From Ephydatia muelleri (lineage: Eukaryota > Porifera > Demospongiae > Spongillida > Spongillidae): a DNA stretch of 64,000 nucleotides. The number at the start of each line of letters is the position of its first letter. Position 1 is the stretch's first letter. The DNA lies in assembly GCA_013339895.1 (NCBI GenBank), contig JABACO010000040.1, positions 253,477 to 317,476 of the forward strand, given 5' to 3'. The notes under the pieces were generated by a model. The model was not told the origin of the DNA and made no database searches. It saw only the letters and a program-made list of their open reading frames with translations. The translations under genes and the position numbers were made by a program. This document shows positions 12,837 through 21,919 of this stretch, piece after piece.

Positions 12837-12884
<48 letters not shown>
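12837..12884. repeat. (AC)n microsatellite
   Basis: About 24 uninterrupted AC dinucleotides, just upstream of the large 24-bp minisatellite, which is itself AC-rich and may have grown from it. Confidence 0.95.
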
Positions 12885-12887
<3 letters not shown>

Positions 12888-12944
12888 TATGCGCGAACAC
12901 AAACATGTACCACCTAGTGCCACTGATATACACTCAACACTGAT

Positions 12945-15345
12945 GCACAACACCTAGCAACACTGATGCACACACACCTAGCAACAGTGATGAACACACA
13001 CCTAGCAACACTGATGTACACACAACCAGCAACACTGATGCACACACACCTAGCAACAGTGATGAACACACACCTAGCAACACTGATGTACACACACCAA
13101 GCAACTGTGTCATACACACACCTAGCAACACTGATGAACACACACAAACATAGATTCACTGATGCACACACACAGACATACACACCAAGCAACACTGATG
13201 TACACACACCTAGCAACACTGATGCACACAAACCTAGCAACATTGATGTACAGACATCTAGCAACACTGATGTATACACACCTAGCAACACTGATGCACA
13301 CACACAGATATACACACCAAGCAACACTGATGCACACACACCTAGCAAACACTGATGTACACACACCTAGCAACAGTGTTGCACACACACCTAGCAACAC
13401 TGATGCACACACACCTAGCAACATCGATGTACACACACCTAGCAACACTGATGTACACACACCTAGCAACACTGATGCACGCACACCTAGCAACATCGAA
13501 GTACACACACCTAGCAACACTGATGTACACACATCTAGCAACACTGATGCACACACACAAACATAGCAACACTGATGCACACACAGACATACACACCAAG
13601 CAACACTGATGTACACACACCTAGCAACACTGATGCACACACACACATAGAAACTACACACTAAGCTACACTGATGTACACACACCAAGCAACACGGATG
13701 TACACACACCTAGCAACACTGATGCACACACACCTAGCAACACTGATGCACACACACCTAGCAACAGTGATGCACACACACCTAGCAACACTGATGTACA
13801 CACACACCAAGCAACTGTGTTGCACATACACCTAGCAACACTGATGCACACACACCTAGCAACATCGATGTACACGCACCTAGCAACACTGATGAACACA
13901 CACCTAGCAACACTGATGAACACATACCTAGCAACACTGATGTACACACACCTAGCAACACTGATGCACACACACCTAGCAACACTGATGTACACACACC
14001 AAGCAACTGTGTCGCACACACACTTAGCAACACTAATGCACACACACCTAGCAAACACTGATGTACACACACCTAGCAACAGTGTTGCACACACACCTAA
14101 CAACACTGATGCACACACACCTAGCAACATCGATGTACACACACCTAGCAACAGTGTCGCACACACACCTAGCAACACTGATGCACACACACTTAGCAAC
14201 ACTGATGCACACACACCTAGCAAACACTGATGTACACACACCAAGCAACAGTGTTGCACACTCACCTAGCAACACTGATGCACGCACACCTAGCAACATC
14301 GAAGTACACACACCTAGCAACACTGATGTACACACATCTAGCAACACTGATGCACACACACAAACATAACAACACTGATGCACACACAGACATACACACC
14401 AAGCAACACTGATGTACACACACCTAGCAACACTGATGCACACACACACATAGAAACTACACACTAAGCTACACTGATGTACACACACCAAGCAACACGG
14501 ATGTACACACACCTAACAACACTGATGCACACACACCTAGTAACACTGATGCACACACACCTAGCAACAGTGATGAACACACACCTAGCAACACTGATGT
14601 ACACACACACCAAGCAACTGTGTTGCACACACACCTAGCAACACTGATGCACACACACCTAGCAACATCGATGTACACGCACCTAGCAACACTGATGAAC
14701 ATACACCTAGCAACACTGATGCACACACACCTAGCAAACACAGATGTACACACACCAAGCAACTGTGTTGCACACACACCTTGCAACACTGATTCACACA
14801 CACCTAGCAACATCGATGTACACACACCTAGCAACAGTGATGAACACACACCTAGCAACATCGATGTACACACATCTAGCAACATTGATGTACACACACT
14901 TAGCAACACTGATGTACACACATCTAGCAACACTGATGCACACACACAAACATAGCAACACTGATGCACACACACCTAGCAAACACTGATGTACACACAC
15001 CAAGCAACAGTGTTGCACACACACCTAGCAACATCGATGTACATGCACATATCTAGCAACACTGATGAACACACACAAACATAGATACACTGATGCACAC
15101 ACAGACATACACACCAAGCAACACTGATGTACACACACCTAGCAACACTAATGCACACACACACATAGAAACTACACACTAAGCAACACTGATGTACACA
15201 CACCTAGCAACACTGATGCACATACACACACATAGAAACTACACACTAAGCTACACTGATGTACACACACCAAGCAACACTGATGTACACACACAGATGC
15301 ACACACACATACACACCAAGCAACACTGATGCACAAACACCAAGC
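12945..15345. repeat. 24-bp minisatellite, about 100 copies, with a higher-order period near 803 bp
   Basis: The consensus unit CTAGCAACACTGATGCACAC plus ACAC (24 bp) repeats with variants (ATGTAC, ATGAAC, CAAGCAAC, AACATCGATG). Because 24 is a multiple of three, stop-free frames run for 100-200 codons on both strands, giving octapeptide repeats such as THLATLMH and VCASVLLG. A marked variant TAGAAACTACACACTAAG recurs at 13648, 14451, 15165 and 15233, and the block around the first two is nearly identical at 803-bp spacing, so segments have been duplicated as larger units. No start, splice or codon-bias evidence supports a protein. Confidence 0.95.
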
Positions 15346-16054
15346 AACACTGGTGTAGACTACTTGAACACTGATACACACAGTCTAGTAACATTGCACA
15401 CATATCAGGCGACTATGGACACAGACACAGGCAACAATAGATTAAATTGTGCTCTAAATCGAATGCACTTCAGAAAAGCACAAGTACATTGAATCTAGAA
15501 AACGGCACACACAAACAACTGACAGGAGCCACAACTGAGTTTTTAACTATCTCACTCTTTCAAAACCACGTAATTATAATCCAAACGACTACTTACGCGC
15601 AACGGAACGAGTTTCACCACTCCAAAGTGTCTTCCAACAGTTCTCATCATCTTAAAACTTACATAACGAAAAGTAGAACGCACAAAACACACACAGGATC
15701 GAATGGCCTTGAATTGCCTAAAAAATGGCGATTCAAATCGCGCGATCGCAACTACATGTAGGATCAATACGATGTTATTAAAAAGGAAACGAAAGAAAGT
15801 ATTTCAACCCCTTACCAAGCGAGAAAAGTAAAGTTGTCCATACAAAAGTAGATTCGTCTGAACGCAGTTCGCGCGTCTTCACTAACGTTTTTCAAACGCT
15901 TGGAGTCCAAATTCTATTCCTTCATTACGCGTACAATGATTATTTAGAAAGATGGCATTAAATTGTTAATAGCTACAATAGCATTCACTTGTGTGCAACG
16001 AATTACGCCCTCGCGGATCGGTAGAATGTAATTAACAAAGTTGAGATACTTGTA

Positions 16055-16288
16055 TACAGGCGTGTATAACAACCCTTATTTACACTGTGGTTTTTTGATT
16101 AGCACACACTGCCGTTATACACAGTTATACACAATTATACGCAATGTGTATAACAAATACTGTATAACTACTTGTATAACAATGTTATACAGGTGAGTAT
16201 AACAACCCTTTTTACACAGTGCTGGGTATGGTGGTCACCTGGGTGATCACCACACCCAGATAACCACCACACCCAGATAACCACCACA
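16055..16288. repeat. TATAAC-rich block and inverted 17-bp units (right end)
   Basis: A mirror of the left end. GTTATACAC, GTATAAC and TTATAC motifs run to about 16200, then ACAACCCTTTTTACACAGTG, then one forward GGGTATGGTGGTCACCT unit and about three reversed variants of the form GATAACCACCACACCCA. The terminal CCACCACA ends at 16288. Confidence 0.7.
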
Positions 16289-16544
16289 TTAAGGTTAGGT
16301 AGACTGTATTGGTCCTTCCATTCCCATCTTAGATGAACATCAAACCTTCTACCCCCCTGCTCTCTTCTCACTCCTGGGCTTCTAATTATTGCCGCTTTGG
16401 GTGCAGTAACAGAGCAAACCCTCCCAAATGGGTGTTCCTAGTTATAACCACTCCTCCCATGTCAGTGCCTCAGTGGTTGATTTGAAATTTATAAACTACC
16501 ACCCATGACCCTATTTACATGTGTATCCCACCACTATCTTACTA

Positions 16545-16680
16545 CTATCACCTTGACACCCACTCCATGTCACCATCATCACCACCACCATGATGATCAT
16601 TATCCTCACCATCACCATCATCATCCTCACCATTATCATAATCATCATCCTCACCATCACCATCACCTTCATCCTAAGGA
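16545..16680. repeat. CAY trinucleotide-rich tract
   Basis: CACCATCATCACCACCACC-type triplets give a His-rich frame. Simple repeat. Confidence 0.85.
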
Positions 16681-16803
16681 ATATTTAAATACACATGCAC
16701 ACGCACAAACATACTCATCAAACCAGGCCCGTACGCAAGATTTGAGAAAGGGGGTATGACAAAAGCCTGAACACAAATTCTTTTTTTTATGGCTGCTGCT
16801 CAC

Positions 16804-16894
16804 CTTGTAGTAGAATGTGAGCATGTCATCACACTGGCCTCGTCTGATGAACTTCTTGAATCCCCAGTCATGTCCCTGGACAAGCCATGACTCT
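16804..16894 (-). CDS. Exon of a MATH-domain protein (SPOP-like)
   Basis: Read on the minus strand, a 91-bp exon lies between CTCTCTTGCAG and a GTGAGC donor. It starts with one base completing a codon and ends in phase 0. It encodes ESWLVQGHDWGFKKFIRR followed by DDMLTFYYK. The WGFKKFI(R/K)R core is the conserved C-terminal strand region of the MATH/TRAF domain, which binds substrates in SPOP-type cullin-3 adaptors (MATH followed by BTB). Neither the upstream MATH exons nor a BTB exon was found nearby; the flanks are (CA)n repeats (16930-17195) and CAY repeats. It is either a lone exon of a long gene or an exon stranded by rearrangement. Confidence 0.6.
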
Positions 16895-16929
16895 CTGCAA
16901 GAGAGATCCATGTGAGTGGAAGAAACGAG

Positions 16930-17117
16930 CGATAACACATGCACAAATGTACACACACATTCATGTATACACACTCTACACAAATATACGCACAAACACA
17001 CGTACATACACAACAGATAAATGCACACACACACAAACACACACACACACACACACTACTCAATGTACTTACACACACACAAATACAGCAACACATCAAC
17101 GCAACGCACACACACAT

Positions 17118-17158
<41 letters not shown>

Positions 17159-17195
17159 ACACACACACAAACACACACGCATGCACAAACCCCTC
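16930..17195. repeat. (CA)n-rich microsatellite region
   Basis: CACACA runs interrupted by TACATA and AAATA. Long frames on both strands are artefacts of it. Confidence 0.9.
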
Positions 17196-17539
17196 CAGTA
17201 TTGACTCCAGTTCACTTCTATTCTCCATTCAGCTCGTTGTTCAACTCACTGCTCTATTAATATAGACATCAGCATTTACGAACACAAATAGAGCAAGAGC
17301 GGGAAGAGCTTTAATTAGGAAAACTACGTGAAGTCCAAAATCTAATACAACAAGATTCTGGGTTTAGACTTTGGCTGTAAATGTCATTGTACAGGCCAAT
17401 CATATCCGTCATCCGCTAATCGGTTAGTCTATTAAGTTTGAATAATTTTAATTTGCCCACACATCATTCTGTAATAGCCGATTAGTTATCTCGGCCACAG
17501 GTATAAACGGACGTAGCGCCTGAAAGTGTGGGGGGAGAA

Positions 17540-18650
17540 ATGGAAGTCCTCAATGCTTTAGGAGACATCTTCTACGGTGGCATCCAACCCAACATCCGGG
17601 CAACGGTGTGTGGCCTTCCTCTCCAAAGGTCAGCTCGACCTCTTTAAAACATTGCTCGGCACGGCTCTTGTGGTCCTGTTTTCCCTGTGCGGCGCAAAGA
17701 CCTATACCCTACCCGCCAAAGTGGCCAGCGCGGGGAAAGACCCGCTATTCAAGAAAGTGCTCCTCGTTGTTCTATCGGTCGTCTTCGCTATCGAGATCGT
17801 GTACATAGTCTGCTCGCGACAGCTGCTCTACCTCTTAAACCCGTGTCATGTGTGCACAGTACTAGAGGTACCGCACGCCTCAAAGGAATATGCTAACTGC
17901 AAAATTAATTATTTCGCCTGACCCTATAAACCAGATTTACTTATTGCTGTCCAAGCCCTGAAGAATAGCCTTTGCCGTATCGAAGGTAATTTGTTTTGGG
18001 TGGATGACGCGTCTTGAAATGATTTCTTTCATTTCCCTTCCTTCCAACCCCCCCCCCCCCCCCTCCCCCCCCGTTTTAGGTTTTTGGTCCATTACATATA
18101 CGGGGCAGCCATTGCTCTGTTGTTCCCAGAAACAGATTCTAGACTGGTGAGGATGCACACACTACAATGCGCACCACTACACCACGTGACACACATGTGC
18201 TTACACTGTACATGCACAAACACACGCGCAACTCATGTGTGCACACAATACAGGTAAAGCACATAAATGAGATGACACTGTACGGACGCATACTGCTTAC
18301 ATGATTGGCGACTGCAAGCGCACAACAAAATGTACCACTCATTCAACCTCTCCTATCCATCCAGCTTCTTGGTGAAGTGTCCACCCACCCCACCCCCTCT
18401 CCCCAATGCAAATGCAGTGATAAGATGAATCCCTTTGGGCGGTGTTGCTCAATTCTAAATGTAGCTCACCTACATGAATCTGAACTACTTCCTATGTCTG
18501 GCTAGTGTCGACCCATTCAGAGGACCTTACTACAGAACCATTGGGCTGTTTTATCAAACTCTTTGCCTACTGTTTGTGGACAAAGTATACACCCTGGTGG
18601 TCAAGTTTGTTCTGTACTTATTGTCCAGCAAATGGCGGAAGAGGCTGTGA
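17540..18650 (+). pseudogene. TMEM164-like membrane protein gene, apparently broken
   Basis: Four pieces match the TMEM164 family (multi-pass membrane protein). Piece 1 (17540-17867) starts MEVLNALGDIFYGGIQPN, must shift frame near 17580 to continue GQRCVAFLS..., contains KKVLLVVLSVVFAIEIVYIV and the family's LLNPCHV motif, and ends at a GTACCG donor. Piece 2 (17935-17985) begins IYLLLSKP after a 67-bp intron, then hits TGA at 17959. Piece 3 (about 18080-18145) reads FLVHYIYGAAIALLFP. Piece 4 (18465-18650) reads LTYMNLNYFLCLASVDPF, then GPYYR, and ends in KWRKRL and TGA. The expected exon between pieces 3 and 4, with the central membrane helices, is absent from the 317 bp available. One frameshift, one stop and one missing exon argue for a pseudogene, though base-calling errors could explain the first two. 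Confidence 0.65.
18048..18063. repeat. C16 tract in an intron polypyrimidine region
   Basis: C-rich run directly upstream of the TTTTAG acceptor for the third TMEM164-like piece. Confidence 0.9.
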
Positions 18651-18891
18651 ACACTAGGTGACAATACATATTGCATGTGAGTATCAAAAGGGAAACAACC
18701 CATTCATATCAGACTTATTCATATTGAGTGTATTCAGAATCTGTGTACCAGTGTGTTCAGTGTGTGTGCACCTGTAGCCCTTTGTCTGTTGTCACATGTA
18801 CAGTACAAACTTGTATGTGCTCGGAACTTTAAGCCAATGTACATGTACAGTAGGTAGACAATGTACGAGCACTTGAATCTTGTTGATAATA

Positions 18892-19124
18892 TGGAGCGTT
18901 TCCATGAAAAGAGACGTACATGTACATGTAACACATGATTTCAAACTCTAGAAGTCTGAAACGACTAAACATTGCTTCTTATGCACTGAGAATTGAAGTG
19001 TCTATCATGGAGTTGTAAGGCTTTTTAATTACCCATGCATTTCAACGCAAGCGTTACATTTCTACTGCGTGTACTGGGATTTTTATAATGTATGCGCTAG
19101 GTTCCTTTACGTGGAAACAATCCC
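18892..19124. mobile_element. Short inverted-repeat element (MITE), copy 1
   Basis: Starts with a degenerate GTTTCCATGAAAAGAG and ends CCTTTACGTGGAAACAATCC, so its ends are imperfect inverted repeats. The whole 233 bp is the reverse complement of 55426-55678 with moderate divergence, sharing for example CTTCTTATGCACTGAGAAT and CTATCATGGAGTT. It is non-coding. Confidence 0.7.
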
Positions 19125-19448
19125 ACATTCAGAATGTGTTGTCAAGCCAATAGTGTGCATGCATAAGGTATCTAATGTAGAGAAAGGTCTGAATGGTGCA
19201 AAGCTGTGATTTTCATGCACCCACAGCGTCAGTGATGAAAGAGTATTGCATTGAAGTACTTTTCAAACGAACCAAAGTGTCTTTTGCTAACATTGGTTCC
19301 TTTGTGCACACGTACAGTGTACTGCATGGTACGAAGCATGCAGTGTCTCACAGCTACAACATGTTCTGTTTTGTATTGCATGTACTTACAATAGGTATTG
19401 ATTAGATTGTATTCAGTATTTTAGTTGTGGTGACGTGCTCTCTCTGTG

Positions 19449-19507
19449 TGTGAAGAGTGGAGGATGGGGTGTCCATAACTGCTTGCACTCTGGAGTGAGG
19501 TGTTCTG
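19449..19507 (+). pseudogene. Fragment of an SRCR exon with a lost splice donor
   Basis: Encodes the C-terminal end of a scavenger receptor cysteine-rich domain (SGGWGVHNC...GVRCS), closely matching the end of the exon at 20435-20761 and the intron sequence after it (GAGCTNTGNNACNTGGTAGAG). The donor GTGAGC of the good copy reads ATGAGC here, so the GT is gone, and the rest of the domain is missing upstream. It is a decayed duplicate. Confidence 0.7.
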
Positions 19508-19719
19508 ATGAGCTGTGCGACGTGGTAGAGGATCATGAGTGCGTATGTGCATGTGTCCTTACATGCACATGTTTGTTCAAGTGTGTATTGATGTGCATGT
19601 ACTATGCATCTACATGTACTTTGATGTCTGACCAGTGTGCACGTATGAAGCTGTAAGTACACTGCATGCATGTATGTGTATACAAGCATTCACTGTACAC
19701 TGTTCTATGTGTGTATGTG

Positions 19720-19791
19720 TGTTTGTGTGTTTCTGTATGTGTGTGTGTGTATGTGTGTGTATGTGTGTTGTATGTGTGTACAGGTATGTGT

Positions 19792-19835
<44 letters not shown>
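19720..19835. repeat. (TG)n microsatellite
   Basis: TGTG runs with TATG interruptions, perfect over about 19799-19834. Confidence 0.93.
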
Positions 19836-19838
<3 letters not shown>

Positions 19839-20087
19839 GTACATGTGCCGTGTGGTATAAAGGGATGCATGTGTATACAGTATGTGCAGTTGTGGTTATA
19901 GTCTTGTAAGCAGCACTGCTACTGTCAGTACTCACATTAGTGGTAGAGATTATCATGTGAGACCTCCACGTTGCGCGCATTACGTGCACATGCGTGTGTC
20001 AAGTTGTGTCTGGACAGTACTGTATGTACTGCCAAGACACAACTAAGTGTGATGTCCTCCAGGAAATGCATTTGCCGTACTGGGTTC

Positions 20088-20365
20088 CCCATCATCCCCA
20101 CACCTCATCCCCACACTTCATCCCCACACCTCATATCCACACCTCATCCCCACACCTCATCCCCACACCTCATCCCCACACCTCATCCCCACACCTCATC
20201 CCCACACCTCATATCCACACCTCATCTTCACACCTCATCCCCACACCTCATCCCCACACCTCATCCCCACACCTCATCCCACACCTCATCCCACACCTCA
20301 TCCCACACCTCATCCCCACACATCATCCCCACACCCCATCCCCACACCTCATCCCCACACATCAG
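20088..20365 (+). repeat. 13-bp minisatellite, about 21 copies
   Basis: The unit CCCCACACCTCAT repeats with CATATCC, CATCTTC and 12-bp CATCCCACACCT variants. It lies in the intron immediately before the SRCR exon and blends into its polypyrimidine tract. Confidence 0.92.
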
Positions 20366-20434
20366 CTTCTCCCTTGACCTTTTCCTACTTCCTTGACCAT
20401 TCTACTTCTCACAACCTTTTTTTTCTTCTTCCAG

Positions 20435-20761
20435 ACACAGCCACTCCAGTGATCAATGTGCAGGTCAGGCTGGTGGGAGGCACCTCCCCTCTGGAGGGGA
20501 GGGTGGAGGTGTACAACAACACGTTGTGTGATGACTTCTGGACTGTAGAGGATGCCCAGGTGATATGCCGTCAGCTGGGCTTCTCTGGGACCTCATTTGC
20601 CTTTTCCAATGCCTACTTTGGAGCTGGTAGCTCCGATCAGCCCATCTGGCTGGATGATGTCGACTGCCTTGGTACAGAGACCAACGTGGGACAGTGCCTG
20701 AGTGGAGGATGGGGTATCCACAACTGCGTGCACTTGGAAGATGCGGGAGTGAGGTGTTCTG
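20435..20761 (+). CDS. SRCR-domain exon
   Basis: A 327-bp exon (109 codons) between TTCTTCTTCCAG and GTGAGC, with a phase-1 intron on both sides, as expected for a shuffled SRCR module. It encodes [19 protein letters not shown], then [31 protein letters not shown] and GVRCS. Six cysteines are visible, the class-A number. SRCR domains are extracellular ligand-binding modules, abundant in multi-domain receptors of sponges and other invertebrates. The partner exons in the window are decayed (19449-19507 and 21213-21340), so whether this one is still spliced into a transcript is unknown. No signal peptide or transmembrane exon was seen. Confidence 0.8.
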
Positions 20762-20877
20762 GTGAGCTTTGTCACATGGTAGAGAATCATGTGTGTGTAT
20801 GTGTGTGTACAATATATGCTTGTGTGTGTGCATGTGTGCTCACATGTGTCTGTATACATCACACTGCATGGTGAGAT

Positions 20878-21055
20878 GATCAGGCTTTATTATATGGCGC
20901 CAAAGGCGCCCTCCGTTGACGGCTGAAACATTGCAAAAAATTTTTAGTGCTAGACGGGTGTTTTTTGACACCGGATTCAGATTCCGGGGTGCAAGTTGAC
21001 CTAGTGCTCGCGCCTTCGGCGCGACCCTAAACCCTAAATCCCCAAAACATATCCT
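20878..21055. repeat. GGCGCC hairpin / CCCTAAA-bearing element
   Basis: Begins ATGGCGCCAAAGGCGCC (a small palindrome), passes through TGACACCGGATTCAGATTCC, and ends with GCGCCTTCGGCGC followed by CCCTAAACCCTAAATC. The hairpin plus telomere-like repeat recalls 5184-5226. It is probably a small repetitive element in the SRCR intron; the family is not recognised. Confidence 0.4.
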
Positions 21056-21212
21056 ATCAGCATCAATGCCACATTTTAGTGTGTAAATCACTGTACATGT
21101 GCACTGTACAATGACATGTATGTGTTCATGTTGCAGCATGTTTCTCTCTGTTGTAGCAGTACTCGTACACCTGTGCATGTGATGATGTAGTGCCTCATCT
21201 TTGTCCTCAAAG

Positions 21213-21340
21213 GTCCCCAGCTCGTTAGGCTAGCCGGTGGCCCCACCCCCGCTGAAGGCAGGGTGGAGCTGTACTACAATGGCTCCCCATATGACCAGAA
21301 AGGATAGACACTTGAGGACGCTAGCATCATGTGGATGCTT
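21213..21340 (+). pseudogene. Decayed SRCR exon
   Basis: After CCTCAAAG the frame reads PQLVRLAGGPTPAEGRVELY then NGSPYDQKG, a TAG stop, and TLEDASIMW. This follows the first 40 or so positions of an SRCR domain, but the W-G-T-V-C-D-D segment has been replaced and a stop has entered, with another stop after TGGATGCTT. The second half of the domain is missing. Confidence 0.65.
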
Positions 21341-21883
21341 TAGTGCTTATAGGTTCATGGGGTTGTATTAATGTGTTTGAACATGACACTTCTTTTTTCT
21401 GTTCATTATTCTGAGTGTACATTGTACATGTGTTCACGTGTACATTACACTCCAATACATAGATATGGATTTTGACCATTTCTACTACAATATTGTTATC
21501 TCCTCACCTCATTCCTACACTTCTTCACTCACTGCAATTTAACAGACCTATCATTGCACATTAAAATTATATGTATCCACACTGTTATGTATTTAGTGGA
21601 TCGTTAGTCATGACCCTGCTGATGTCGGTGGAATAAGATATTGTGGATGCATGGCCTCCAATGCTTTGCCTCCTTCCTACATTTCACTAACTTACTATTG
21701 CATGTATACAGTTCAAACGTTGCATCAAAATGATGCTTCACGTGAATACAAATTGTCAAGACATCCAACTACAATAAACTAAAAATTACATCTAACATTC
21801 AGTTTCATGAAGAAAATATCTAAGAACACATACACTATCAGTTTCTATGGATTTTAGGTCTTAAAATTCAAGGATAATTTACA
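21341..21883. other. Spacer downstream of the kinase gene
   Basis: AT-rich, with no coding signal on either strand. It separates the rightward SRCR fragments from the leftward kinase gene. Confidence 0.4.
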
Positions 21884-21889
21884 TTTATT
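21884..21889 (-). terminator. Polyadenylation signal AATAAA
   Basis: TTTATT on the plus strand reads AATAAA on the minus strand, about 30 nt after the kinase stop codon. This is a fitting position for 3'-end formation with a very short 3' UTR. Confidence 0.55.
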
Positions 21890-21919
21890 AAATCTTCTTA
21901 TTTATGGGGTAGCTTCAAA

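Larger units (their letters stand above)
9497..16288. mobile_element. Candidate 6.8-kb composite element with inverted minisatellite ends
   Basis: Left end: nine copies of a 17-bp unit GGGTATGGTGGTCACCT (9511-9662), then CACTGTGTAAAAAGGGTTGT, then a TATAAC-rich block to about 9905. Right end: the same parts in inverted order and orientation, with a TATAAC-rich block from about 16055, then ACAACCCTTTTTACACAGTG (16203-16222), then inverted 17-bp units (TGATCACCACACCCAGA type) to 16288. The reverse-complement match of the 20-bp junction string is exact. This layout (terminal inverted repeats plus subterminal repeats) is that of a large non-autonomous DNA transposon. No target-site duplication could be fixed because the ends are minisatellites, and no transposase was seen inside. 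Confidence 0.5.

Noticed and set aside
12914-15381. Many 60-199-codon frames on both strands giving His/Thr or Cys/Val repeats
   Set aside because: All are translations of the 24-bp minisatellite, whose length is a multiple of three; no start context, splice signal or domain supports a protein.
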